A stretch of 64,000 bases of DNA from Roridomyces roridus (GCA_029378245.1 JARKIF010000005.1:992001-1056000), one strand, 5' to 3'. Positions 22,818 to 33,516 are shown, counted from the stretch's first letter. Notes: generated from the sequence alone by a model not told the origin. Program-made: numbers and translations.

Positions 22818-23218
22818 CTATGCGGCGGCGGCAGCGAGCTTGGCTGCTACACGGGCTTTTTGCTACAGATGGATGAGGAAAAAAGTTGAATAGAGTCGAG
22901 GACAGACGCACCGAGCCAGCAAGAGCGTATTTTGCGTTGCGACGGAACTAGACATGCAAATTCAACTGGGATTCTTTGCCACTTGTGATTTGAAACAAAC
23001 CTTGGGGTCAACCTAGGAGAGAAAGGTGAGCTAGATTCAGTGGACCGGGAAAGGGACGTACACCCTTCAGCGACCGTGTGCGTCCAGCAGCGGGAGTCTT
23101 GATGCCATTCTTGTGAGCCTTCTTGCTCTGGTTGTGGTTCGTGTGGCTGGAGAGAGACGATGAGCGGGTTGTCGGGAACGTCGAGCACGACGAGCAATTA
23201 CTTCTTTGACTTGGCCAT
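22818..23218 (-). CDS. RPL29: 60S ribosomal protein eL29
   Basis: A very short, highly basic protein in at least five exons. Joining the exons gives MAKSKK, then HTNHNQSKKAHKNGIK, the block RTRSLK, VDPKFRRNAKYAL and an Ala-rich tail ending in TAG (22818-22820). SHTNHNQSKKAHxNGIK is diagnostic for eL29. About 65 residues, the usual fungal size. Intron density is high for so small a gene, as is common for basidiomycete ribosomal protein genes. It diverges from LEU1. Confidence 0.9.
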
Positions 23219-23396
23219 TGGAGGTGATGGATGAAAAGACTTACGATCAGAGCTGCACAGTTGTTGGCCGGATATGGCAAGTGGCGTCGGTGTCCAAACC
23301 GGCGATGTTGATTGGCTGGTCTCCATCTCCGAATTGCCGATCGGCCTTTCGGAGTTGCTCTCGACTTAAAGCCTCGACACTCCCGACCAGACTGTA
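23219..23396. promoter_or_regulatory. Divergent promoter RPL29 / LEU1
   Basis: 178 bases. An ATTGG pentamer (CCAAT box on the minus strand) lies at about 23309-23313, and a GCCGATCGGC palindrome near 23328-23337. Both are only candidate sites; I cannot assign a Leu3-type element. Confidence 0.4.
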
Positions 23397-26058
23397 ATGG
23401 TTACTTCAACTTCACCCCGCACTCTCTACGACAAGATCTGGGACGACCACGTCGTGTACCTCTTTTCCCCTCTGAAATTACGCGTCTCCTCACGCTCCAC
23501 AGCGACGTCAACGACGACGGACTTGCTCTCATCTACATTGATCGGTGCGTTTCTTTCTACCTGGACCCGTTCGTGTTCTCAGCCTGTGTTGCAGCCATCT
23601 CGTCCATGAAGTTACAAGTCCTCAAGCATTCGAGGGACTGTCAGCCATCACTCATATTTTGCCGAGTCTACTTCTCATGCCGTCACAGGAGGAACGCAGG
23701 GAGGCCTGTGCGTCGCCCCGATTGTACCCTCGCCACCGTGGACCACAATATTCCGTGCGCACTAATATTTCCTTGCATTTCGTTTATTTATCCTCTGCTA
23801 GCACCGTGTCCCGCAAAAATTTCCAGAGCGTCGCAACTTTCATCGACGAACCCGATTCGCGTGCACAATGCGCTGCTCTCGAGGATAATGTCAAGGAATT
23901 CGGTCTCACCTACTTTGGCATGACGGATAAACGCCAGGGTATTATCTTGCACCACTCGCCTGATTATCGCTTCAATTCATTGTAGGTATCGTCCACATTA
24001 TCGGCCCCGAGCAGGGATTCACAGTAGGTCTAACAGAACTGCCCTCGTTCTCGCCTTGACCCTTCCTCAGCTGCCTGGCATCACCTGCGTTTGTGGGGAC
24101 TCGCATACGTCCAGTATGTATGATTTCTCCGCCTTCTCATCGTTCCCTAACCGTTCACCAGCCCACGGCGCATTCGGATCCCTTGCGTTCGGTATCGGCA
24201 CGTCGGAGGTCGAGCATGTTCTCGCCACGCAGACTCTGCTCCAGAAGAAGGGCAAGAACATGCGTATCACCGTCGACGGCGACCTCCTCGAGGGAGTGAC
24301 TTCCAAAGACGTGATCCTGCACATTATCGGCGTCATTGGCACGGCCGGTGGTACTGGAAGCGTCATCGAGTACGCCGGCTCTGTCTTCCGTGGCTTCAGC
24401 ATGGAGGCCCGCATGAGCGTCTGCAACATGAGTATCGAAGCCGGTGCTCGTGCAGGCATGGTTGCTCCCGACGAGGTCACTTTCAATTATCTCCGTAACC
24501 GTCCTTTAGCTCCCAAGGGCGATGCATGGGACCGCGCCGAGGCTTACTGGCGCACCCTCAAGACTGACGACGGTGCCAAGTTCGACATTGAGGTCAACAT
24601 CCCTTCCTCCGACATTATCCCCACAGTCACCTGGGGAACCTCGCCTCAGGACACCGTTCCCATCACCGGCGCCGTGCCCGATCCCAGCAAGATCGAAGAC
24701 CCTGTCAAACGCGCGTCCGCAGAACGCTCGTTGGCGTACATGGGTCTCACCGCCAACACCCTCATGGAGGATATCAAAGTCGACAAGGTCTTCATCGGTT
24801 CCTGCACCAACAGCCGCATCGAAGACTTGCGCTCCGCTGCAAAGATTGTCCTCGCTGCTGGTGCTGATGCCAAGGTTGCCCCCAACGTCGACGCGATGGT
24901 CGTCCCTGGCTCGGGTTTGATCAAGAAGCAGGCTGAAGCGGAGGGTTTGGACGTGCTCTTCAAACGCGCTGGATTCGACTGGCGTGAAGCTGGATGCTCC
25001 ATGTGCTTGGGAATGAACCCTGACCAGCTCTCTCCCGGTCAACGCTGCGCCAGCACGAGTAACCGTAACTTTGAGGGCCGTCAGGGTTCCGGTGGTCGGA
25101 CGCATTTGTTGAGCCCAGCCATGGCCGCCTGCTGCCGCCATGACGGGCAAGTTGACGGATGTCCGCAAGTTTATGGGTGCAACGGCCGAAGCGAACATTG
25201 CTGCCGCCCCGAAACTCATAGTTTCGAGCGCCTTTGACTTCCTCGACGACCCGGTTCTTCCTCCGCCTGAGCCCCAGACGGCGGAGGAGGCCAAAGCCAA
25301 TTCGTCGCTCCCTCCCTCTGATGCTCCTTCGACCGTTCAGAAATTCATCATCGTCAAGGGCATCACTGCAGCCCTTGCACATCGAGAACGTCGACACGGA
25401 CATGATCATCCCCAAGCAGTTCCTCAAAACTCTCAAACGTACTGGTTTGGCCGACGCACTCTTCTTCACGCTGCGCAAAGACCCGCACACGGGCAAGGAT
25501 ACTGACTTTCATCCTGAACCGCGCACCGTACAACCAGGCAAAGATCTTGCTTTGCACGGGAAAGAACTTTGGCTGCGGTAGCTCTCGTGAGCACGCGCCG
25601 TGGAGTCTGTAAGTTGATTGACTCAGGCCCATGGCTGTTCTTACGAATGATTTAGCGACAACTTTGGGATCCGATGCGTCATTGCCCCCAGCTTTGCCGA
25701 CATCTTCAAGAACAATGCGATGCAGAATGGCATGCTCCCCGTCGTGCTGCCTCAGGCGGACTGCTTCGCGCTCGCGGAAGACGCCGAGGCGGGTCTCGAC
25801 CTCGAGGTCGACCTCGAGAAGCAGGAGGTCCGACGTCCCAATGGCAAGCCCGCGATTCCGTTTACGGTTGATCCATTCCGGAGACATTGCCTGCTGAATG
25901 GACTGGACGACATTGCACTCACCATGCAACGGGGTGAGGCCATCGCGGGCTTCGAGTCGCGTCGGAGCGAGACGTGGCCGTGGTTGGACGGATTTGGGTT
26001 CAAGGGTGCGAGGATTCCGGTGCCGGTTGCGAAGAGTGGAAAGAAATTGGATTGGTGA
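23397..26058 (+). CDS. LEU1: 3-isopropylmalate dehydratase (isopropylmalate isomerase)
   Basis: Second step of leucine synthesis, converting 2- to 3-isopropylmalate with a 4Fe-4S cluster. Fungal single-chain form with LeuC-like and LeuD-like halves. Visible: [56 protein letters not shown] (cluster cysteine), [13 protein letters not shown] and [13 protein letters not shown] (the other two cluster cysteines, C-x2-C), then [15 protein letters not shown]. The swivel half has [29 protein letters not shown] and [16 protein letters not shown]. About eight introns, all well behaved. Three +1 insertions, at about 25129, 25370 and 25508, break the frame in the linker and swivel half; together they restore frame. 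Confidence 0.9.
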
Positions 26059-26315
26059 AATTGTTTTGAATAGAAAGTGTACCAAGATTTTACAATGCAA
26101 GAAATGCGTTCGATTCAAGGTTTTTAGTACACATACATACTTTCAGCGGGCGGAAACATCAAGTGGTCCGTGCGCCGCGATGACTCGAAGCCAGAGAAGT
26201 ATGGCAGCGGCAGGTGCTGGTCGCGTACATAGTGTCGCAAAGTATGAAACAAACTGGATTCAGGACATAAGGCAAGTACATGAATTGAGACGAATACACC
26301 GACCTGCACACCGCG

Positions 26316-26647
26316 CTATCCTCGTACTGCTTCAAGTGTTTCCATCGAGGTGACGCTGTTGCCTCGAATGACCTGGAAGAAATGAGAAAAAGGATTGGGA
26401 GAAGAATGGAGGAGCACAAACCACGGTGCCGATGGGGTGCTTTTGAGCAGGAGTAGATTCCTCCACAGCATCGTCAATGACGAGGTTCAAGAACAAGTCG
26501 TAGCCGCGTAAAGTTCCGCTGACTTTGCGGCCACCCTGCAGATGGACGAAAAGCTTCTTGTCCATGAACTGCTGCGCGTTAGTACCAGGCGGAAATTGTA
26601 GGTGCCCTGCATACCTTTTTAAGCTCGGGCTGGGATGCCTTGGACAT
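26316..26647 (-). CDS. SMX2: Small nuclear ribonucleoprotein SmG
   Basis: Core Sm-ring protein of spliceosomal snRNPs. Exons read MSKASQPELKK, then QFMDKKLFVHLQGGRKVSG, TLRGYDLFLNLVIDDAVEES (Sm1 motif with the loop D-x-x-x-N-L-V), IGTVV and VIRGNSVTSMETLEAVRG (Sm2 motif RGN). About 78 residues, normal for SmG. The first intron carries a perfect TACTAAC branch site. Stop TAG at 26316-26318. The 257 bases between LEU1 and this stop hold no gene. Confidence 0.9.
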
Positions 26648-26783
26648 GGTGAGTGATGAGGCTGTTTCGGTGTTTGTTTGGCAAAGTCACTCACCTCTCA
26701 CTTCCTCCTGCTTTAGCGCCACCCACCCCGGAATAGTTATACCATCTATCATACAGTTACCGCCCACTCGAATTTCGGGACCA

Positions 26784-26835
26784 GTGAGTACAGATGCCAA
26801 CGCTGTAGAGCTCACTTGCTCAGTCTGATTTACAG
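26784..26835 (+). other. Probable 5' UTR intron of the RGG-protein gene
   Basis: GTGAGT donor at 26784 and TTTACAG acceptor ending at 26835, four bases before the ATG at 26840. The length of 52 bases fits the genome's other introns. Confidence 0.5.
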
Positions 26836-26839
26836 CACA

Positions 26840-28297
26840 ATGGCTACTCCTGCGACAGCCGTGCCTAGTCCCGCAGCCTCCCGAACAAGAGACTGGGTCC
26901 GCACAGCTGAACCTGGCTCTGCTTTCAATGGGCTCGGACGAGGCGGCCGTGGTGGTGGCGGTGGTGGTGGTGGACGGGGGCGAAATCGCAGCGGGCGAGG
27001 GCGCAATGGGTCTGGGACCACAGCCAACATGTCTCGATCACCCTCGACCTCGACCTCCGTGGACAAGCCATCCACTGGTGAAGGCAGCTCCAATCCAAAA
27101 CAAGCTGCTCCCCCTGCACTTGCTCCCGTAGCCGAAAAATCGAACAATGCCACTACCACTCCCGCACCCTCTCGCTCCAAGGGACAACGCAAGCCCTCTC
27201 GTGCGGCAGCTCCTGCAATTCCTACTGTTGTAGTAGGACCCGCCACTCCGTCTGTCGAGGCTTCTGCACCCGCACCAAGACCTTCCAACCGCCGGCGCCG
27301 TTCTCAGCAGCTTGGTTCCAAAGGCAATGGAAATCCGGCTGCTTCTCTCAAAGTTAACGTCCCTGCGTCATTGGATGATAAATTACTTCGGCCGCAAGGC
27401 AGACTGCTTCCACACAGTGCGCCGCCGCCGTCAAAGGACACCCCGCCCCACCTCGCTGGTGCCTTTGATGTGCGAAACAACATTGACGCACTCGTCGAAC
27501 GTGTGCGGGCTGTGGCCATGGATAACCGTCCTTCCACCCCCGGAAGCGCCAGTCATATTGACTGGGCTGGGGATGATGACGAAGGGCTACCCGATCTCGA
27601 CGATTGGGGCGTTACCACGAGCACCGCGGACAAGGACGAAATGATCTCCCCGATAATCGTGGACGGTCTTAAAACTTTACCCGAGCCTACGGTAAAGCCT
27701 CCAACCCCGTCGGGCGACGTGAAGGAAGAAGCCGTTGTTCCATTCGCAATGGACCAAAAGCATGCTGAAACCGCGGCGCCGCCCTTACCCCCGTCTCTAC
27801 CCGTGAAACCAGTCACGAGTAGTTCCACGGCCAACTCGACACCGGTGTCGGTGTCGGACTCGAGCCAGTCACCACCGGACCCGCAAGCGAAGGAATCGGA
27901 CGCTGATTCGGACTCTGGCCGTGAGGGCCTTTCCGCATCAATCCATGCTCCCGCCATCTCTAATTCCCTCTCTGCTCCCAGCAACCTCAACACCGCTCCG
28001 TCGCAAGAGAGTGCGTTCAACCCGACGCACAACCGGGCGCAAACTGTAGGGCGCCATTTCCCGCAGTCTGCACCAGTTAATTTTAATTCCCGATTCTCCC
28101 GCTCCGGGGCTTCTACGCCGCGAGGGGGAGGTCACCAACATGCCCGCACGCATTCGTCACCGCCTGCAGGGTCCTTATTAAACCATCGGCCGGTCCACTC
28201 TCGGCCAATTATCACAGGGGACGCAATCTCGAGGCTGGCTCGAACGATTGCGGCCCCTTCCACAAGAACGCCACCACCCATCGTTTCCAATATTTAA
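26840..28297 (+). CDS. RGG-repeat, largely disordered protein, possibly RNA-binding
   Basis: One coding exon of about 485 codons. The N-terminus has a glycine-arginine block (RGGRGGGG...GRGRNRSGRGRNGSG) of the RGG-box type that binds RNA and is methylated on Arg in known proteins. The rest is Ser/Pro/Thr/Ala-rich. A conserved-looking short motif, SHIDWAGDDDEGLPDLDDWG, sits in the middle, next to a helical stretch AFDVRNNIDALVERVRAVAM. The C-terminal end is again Arg/Ser/His-rich. No folded RNA-binding domain is visible. The function (mRNA metabolism) is inference from composition alone. Confidence 0.7.
   Translation: MATPATAVPSPAASRTRDWVRTAEPGSAFNGLGRGGRGGGGGGGGRGRNRSGRGRNGSGTTANMSRSPSTSTSVDKPSTGEGSSNPKQAAPPALAPVAEKSNNATTTPAPSRSKGQRKPSRAAAPAIPTVVVGPATPSVEASAPAPRPSNRRRRSQQLGSKGNGNPAASLKVNVPASLDDKLLRPQGRLLPHSAPPPSKDTPPHLAGAFDVRNNIDALVERVRAVAMDNRPSTPGSASHIDWAGDDDEGLPDLDDWGVTTSTADKDEMISPIIVDGLKTLPEPTVKPPTPSGDVKEEAVVPFAMDQKHAETAAPPLPPSLPVKPVTSSSTANSTPVSVSDSSQSPPDPQAKESDADSDSGREGLSASIHAPAISNSLSAPSNLNTAPSQESAFNPTHNRAQTVGRHFPQSAPVNFNSRFSRSGASTPRGGGHQHARTHSSPPAGSLLNHRPVHSRPIITGDAISRLARTIAAPSTRTPPPIVSNI
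26949..26974 (+). repeat. GGT/GGC microsatellite coding poly-Gly
   Basis: Near-perfect GGT units with one GGC encode eight glycines inside the RGG block. Confidence 0.8.
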
Positions 28298-28435
28298 ACA
28301 TCTATCCAACCCCTCGACGATACCCACCTGCTGTCGCTGCTGCCTATCCTTATTGTGTCTGTACTGTAGCCCTACATGGGACTTAATTCGTCTGACCTTT
28401 GTACTTACAACTGGAACGGAACATTCTTCTTTCTG

Positions 28436-29945
28436 TTATACATTGTCAGAGCTGAAGTAAGATAGCTCCAAGCCTATGGCTCGGATAGGTCTTGTCCGAT
28501 TTGAGAGGTCTGATACTACGCCCAGACTGACCAACATATTCCGCAATCGCCCTTCCCACATGAGTGAGACGTCCTAGGCACAGTTAACAAGAAATTTGAG
28601 TTTGAAATGGAAGAACTTGCATTGTTCGTCGAAGCGCGGGCTTTGACGACCCCGCGAACCTCGCTCCTTGTCTCTGCACCAGGTAAAGGTATCGGGGTTA
28701 CGTTCGCATCATAATCCTCTTCGGGGAGAGGTGACCGTGACCGCATCCACCACTCGGCACCCATCGTCCACTCGCTCTCATAGCTGTATGCGTTAAAGTC
28801 GAAGCGGGATGACAGAGAAAGATCGCGCGAAACGCGAGCTGTATATGCGGCCGACATGTGCCCAAGCATGGGATTGAAGAGGGCTGTTATTGTTGTAGGT
28901 GGCTGGGACGGCGGGCCCTTGGACGCATTAGAGAGCGGGGAAGACGAGGGTCCGGGGATTTGAAAGGAAGGTGGTGTAGCGTCCGGGAGAGTAGTGAACC
29001 GGAATCCAGTCGACACTGGGGGATATCGAAATGAGTCCAAGAGGTTTACATATGCACTTGAGACTGACCGCCTGCGCTTCTCTCTTTTGCGCTAAAGTAA
29101 AACTCGGCTCCGGCAGAAACGCGTCCCCGAAGTCCACCTTCAACAGCATCTTCCTCGTCTACGCGCTTAAGACCAGTAGTTCTGTATGGGTCCTCAGAGG
29201 TATCCACTGGTAAACCCAGTCGCCCGAAATTATGGAGGACTCGTACACCCCACATGCTGTCGTCCGCGCTCCAAGTGTACTCTGTGCACCATTTCCCAAT
29301 GTCGTGCTGCAAGTTGACCATGAGATTACTGACATTTTTGCCCCGACCGCTTGGGTCGGTCAAGCTGGACGGTGGATGTGATATGGCTGCAACCAGTGCT
29401 TGTAATGTCGGAGTAATTCGAGCAGAGTAGAGCGCGTCTAGCCTTCCCGTAGGCAGATAAAACCGACCATATAAAAGGTAGTCTGTCGTCCCTTAGTCGT
29501 CTCTCCAGTAAGCAATTACACGCACGTACCGCGTTTATCCACCCGCTCGCCCTGCGAGCCATTCCTCCTCCTTGCCTTCCGGTCGTCGTGGCTGGTCATA
29601 CACTCTGAACCGCTCAACCATGTCCTTGAATCGAACATTCCCAGAGTCCCCGACATTCAGGTCGCAAGAGGTGAATATATATCCAACGGAGCCAGTTGAG
29701 AGATGGCATTGCTGTCATCGAATAGGTCGTTTTGAACAGAGAGTTCGGGGCCTTTCGAGACGGATAGGTGCAGTCCCCGAGGGACCGTGAAATCAAGAAT
29801 AGCTGAAGCGAGTTGAGCGGGGGCTTTGCTTCAAGGGCGGAGACAGACCATTGGATGAGCGGGTTATATTAGCGTACAAGTTATCCTCATTCCAACCGGT
29901 GGCTTTGTAGTAGCTGCGAAGAACGTACGAGGCAAACGGGTGCAT
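28436..29945 (-). CDS. MDM10: Mdm10, beta-barrel subunit of ERMES and SAM
   Basis: Mitochondrial outer-membrane barrel that tethers mitochondria to the ER and helps release Tom40 from SAM. The N-terminus MHPFASYVLRSYYKATGWNE is diagnostic, followed by AILDFTVPRGLHLSVS, LNGSVGYIFTSCDLNVG, DYLLYGRFYLPTGRLDALYS, WCTEYTWSADDSMWGVRVL, FNPMLGHMSAAYTARVSRD and the C-terminal beta-signal region WEGRLRNMLVSLGVVSD. Three +1 insertions (about 29749, 29694 and 29551) break the frame and together restore it. The last intron (28574-28620) has a GCAAGT donor, a GC-AG intron; only that splice gives the conserved STNN-DVSLMWEG junction. Stop TAA at 28436-28438. Confidence 0.88.
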
Positions 29946-30061
29946 GAGATCAAATTTGACGCGCACCGGTGATCTGATGGAGACGCGTCGCGATACCAAA
30001 TTATATCTCAAGACAGTCGTTCAGATCAAAGTTACAGTATTTAACACAGGCTACAAAAACA

Positions 30062-31874
30062 CTACTGGAACATCTCCAAAACCTCCTGGATGCGTGGCCG
30101 GTCAGAGGGCTCCTGTGCCCAACAACGACGCAAGAGCGACCAAAGATTGTCGTCGAGTCCTCTGGCCAGGATGTGCGGCGCCACAGGACGTGGCGGCAGC
30201 ACTCCCTGTGCGGACTTGATAACAACCTCGGTGGTGTGCTTGATATTGTTGTACGGCTGCTCGTGAGTGATGATCTGAGAGCATGAGTTGAAGGCCAGGA
30301 CAGGTCTAGGAGTAGTCGCTTACCTCCAAGACAGTCATCCCGTAGGCATAAACATCAGAGCCGAGAGACAGTACACCTGTAAAGAGTTTCAACATGGAAC
30401 CTTCTTCAATTGCCAAGAACTGACCTTGTCCAATGCAAACCTCGGGCGCAAACCAGCGATACGAGTCACTCACGCCCCTGCTCTGGGAAAAGGGTATGCC
30501 CGTTACATCTTCGACGATGCGAGACAGCCCGAAATCGGCAATGAGAGGGTTCCCGAAAGCATTCACCACGATGTTTCCTGCTTTGATGTCGCCATGCACG
30601 ACGGGTGGGTTCATACTGTGGAGAACCTGGATGCCCTGGGCCACTTCCTTGACCATCCTGACGTAGTCGATGGGGTCGTGCGTCTTGACATAGTTCAACA
30701 CCGTCCCATTTTGCTGTCGAGGGTTGGTACAAGATTCAAAACACGGACGAGGTACTCACTTGCCAAGGGCTGACCATGTATGGGAATGGCCCGTCATCTT
30801 GACAGAAGCTTGACTCGTAGTTCAAAAAACATCTCTCGAGTCAGTCGCGGTTGGCTCACCCGTAGAAAGGCAGAATGTGCTGTCCGTGGTCGATCTTCCA
30901 CAGCTCTTTCCAGATCTCACACTCGCGAAGGAACCGCCTCAAGCTGTGCTCATTCGAATTTACGGCGCGAACGACTTTAATGGCCACCTTTTCTCTGCCG
31001 AGGTACATGCCTTGAGAGATGTGAGTGACTTGTCGAGTGACGCAGAATGAAACGAACCCTCGTAGATGTCCATGGCACTCGTCCCACTGATCGGGAAGGT
31101 ACCCACTCGACTCACCTCGCCAGAACGAAGATGAAAGTCGGGTAATAACTCTCTGCTCTTGACCTGGACATCGTACAAGTTGCTGCACAATCCATTGTGC
31201 ACCACATCCTTGGCTCTCTGGTTTTCGCCTAGTAGCTGCTGCATCATCTGCATCATCTTTTGTGTATCTACCCGATTAGCCTGTAGAATTGTTAGGCCCT
31301 GGAAAGCACTTTTAAAGCTAGCATGACCTCTATCGCCTGGGTGGCGATGATCTGGCCATTTTGGATCCCCGACAGGTAGTCCATGACTTCACGATGATCT
31401 TGTTCTGTGCTGAGCTTGAATTGCAGCTGCCATTCATGACTTGCGCTGGTCGCTATGATCTATAGTGTGTGTGTTGGTAAATCAAACCAAGGTGCAAAGA
31501 CGCTCACATGAAAGGAGCTGATGGTGTCGTCGAGCAGAACGTGCAGTCGTTCTATCTCCTTGGACATCTCACTTTGCTGGAGGAAAGCATTCAACATGGA
31601 TATCGCCGTCCACGCCTCCATTTTCTCATGGATCTGGCGAACACTTCTACAAAACGCGTTCGCCAGGTGCAGTATGAGTAGTCCAACCGACTTACTCGGT
31701 GACGGCTTGTATGGCTGGGCCAATGGCCGTATCTTTGGCGTTTGCCTTCTCGAGCAATGTCAAACTAATGCGATGGCACCGATCCCGAAGCTGAGTGGCC
31801 GCCGTTCTGTACACGCGTCAATAGGCGCGACAGTCACGTGCACCGACGCTTGGCCTACCGATTTACCGCGACAT
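30062..31874 (-). CDS. TKL-type protein kinase with N-terminal MLKL-like helical bundle
   Basis: After a short first exon (MSR, intron GTAAAT...ACAG) the protein opens with amphipathic helices: TQLRDRCHRISLTLLEKANA, AIQAVTESVRQIHEKMEAW and SKEIERLHVLLDDTISSFH, ending in REVMDYLSGIQNGQI. This pattern resembles the four-helix bundle plus brace of MLKL and related fungal cell-death domains. A linker with MMQMMQQLLGENQRA follows, then a kinase domain: KVAIKVVRAV (beta-3 lysine), FLRECEIWKELW (C-helix Glu), VVHGDIKAGNIVV (HRD as HGD), IADFGLSRI (DFG), RWFAPEV (APE) and SDVYAYGMTVLEIITHEQPY, ending in CWAQEPSDRPRIQEVLEMF. All catalytic residues are present. About nine introns. The cell-death link is inference from architecture. 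Confidence 0.8.
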
Positions 31875-32153
31875 TTTGGCAAAGTTGTATCATGCCACAA
31901 ATGAGTTCTGCCACTGGCCCCAAGGCTGGGATTGGTGCAAACGAAGACGTTATCTGAGCGGCGGTTTTGCCCAGAGAAACGGCGATGTCGAGAGAACTCG
32001 CTCTGTGGATGTGCGGACGAAGGGGCATGGTCGACTCGAAAGCCAGGCGATCCCTCGCTAGTCGTTATATACGGCACAGAGGCTGTAGAGACATGCTGTG
32101 GAGATTGATTCCACGGAGGCAGTTGGCAGTGCAAAAGCTGTGTACAAACAAAT

Positions 32154-33259
32154 CTAGAACCTACGGAAGCGTCGTAGCGCAAAATAGCCAGCCCCAGCGA
32201 GCATCCCTCCTATATGGGCAGTGGTATTGGTAGTCCCGCCCTATGCGAGGATGAGTCGACAATGGCTACGATATTCGAGAAACAGACCGTGTCCGCAGCT
32301 GTTCGATACAAGTCGTACGAGAAGAGACCCCCAACAGCCAACCAAATTGGGACGGGGATTATACCGTAAACGAGGAGCTGGGTGAGCCACACAGTCAGCT
32401 AGATACGCAGGTGAACAGATGGAACTGACGGTCATTCGTGGGGCTGAAAAGGCCAGGAAGGACAGCACTGAATATATCGCAGCTGTACACGGAGAGGTGA
32501 GATCTAATCCATAAAATGAGAATGAAACAGCCAACCGCTAGCACCACACGAGTACGGGTCGCGACCGCGTTGCCAGAGATTCTTGTAAGCAATCGATCCC
32601 AGCTCCGCCAGCGCACCACCTGGCGAATAGTGAGCACAAGGAATTGAGAAACGGGGGGGACGTGCCTCCCATATATAAGAAGAGGAACTGTCGGGTGCCC
32701 TGAAATAAAGTGAGCACATGGATAATTCAGATGCGCTGCACCAACCAATATACTCAAGGTGAGCGGCGCCATGAAATAAAAGGTGAACCCATTGAACAAG
32801 ATGTGGCTGTAGTCACGGTCGCTGTGCGTGAATTGGGATGTAAGGAGAGTCCAGATGCGACCTTCGGCGAGATTTCTCCAGTTACTCTTGAAATGTTTTT
32901 GCATCCATATGTACAGGGAAGGATCGCGTTCCACTTCGAGTTTTTTGCGAGCCCACCAGCTCATTCCAAAGACTCCAACTACACGGAGCCGTCAGAACGA
33001 ATATTTGGACAATGTTGAGGATCGCATGCCGTTGAGGCCAATGATCCCCCATAGCACCGTGTTTTCGGGTATGTCATCAAGGAATCGAAAGTAGCCCTGC
33101 TGCGGTCTGTGCGAGTAGTGATATACCCTGGAAAATTGAGGGGGCCGACGAGGTCTCCGGTGAGCGCGAGCACAGGATCGACCAAGTATGCCGCGAAGCA
33201 TCAGTTGTCAAAGTTTGGAAGCCAAACAGCGGCAGCGTGCTCTCTCTGTGCCTCTTCAA
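32154..33259 (-). CDS. PCP1: Rhomboid-family intramembrane serine protease (probably mitochondrial, Pcp1/PARL-like)
   Basis: A basic N-terminus (MKRHRESTLPLFGFQTLTT) could be a presequence. Next come FRFLDDIPENTVLWGIIGLN, FKSNWRNLAEGRIWTLLTSQ (L1 loop WR), FTHSDRDYSHILFNGFTFYF, LTLSILGTRQFLFLYMGG, the serine motif GAS, IYSVLSFLAF, PVPIWLAVGGLFSYDLYR and the histidine helix GTTNTTAHIGGMLAGAGYF. With my splice the serine motif reads GASA, not GASG. Two introns (32979-33029 and 32620-32665) appear to have GC donors. Six or seven TM helices. Assignment to the mitochondrial branch is by N-terminus and overall resemblance. The 279 bases between this stop and the kinase start hold nothing I can identify. 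Confidence 0.82.
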
Positions 33260-33516
33260 TCTCGGTTCTGGCTGGTGGCAATATTTCCTTCTCCCCTCTT
33301 CTTCTTCTCTTTATACGTCGTATAAAATAACCTAAAAATTCTCTTCTTCACCCCCGCCACCACCCGCCCTCGAGAACGAAAGTCTGCATAGAGCCCGTCT
33401 TGCTCGTGAGCCTCCTTCGTCCCAGGCCGCCATCCCGCTCATCCCCTCCAGCTGTATCCTCGCCTGCCACTTACATTCTCTCCATAATCAGCATAATCTT
33501 CTTATCTATCCCAGCA
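33260..33516. promoter_or_regulatory. Divergent promoter with TATA box and 13-bp palindrome
   Basis: A perfect palindrome TATACG-T-CGTATA at 33312-33324 runs into TATAAAATA at 33321-33329. It is followed by long C/T-rich stretches typical of strong fungal promoters and 5' leaders, up to the ATG at 33517. Confidence 0.6.

Noticed and set aside
26830..27288. Minus-strand frame opposite the RGG block
   Set aside because: A composition shadow of GC-rich codons; the plus strand carries the recognisable RGG text and start.
31760..32182. 140-codon minus-strand frame upstream of the kinase
   Set aside because: It overlaps the first intron and exon of the kinase in another frame and shows no coding pattern.
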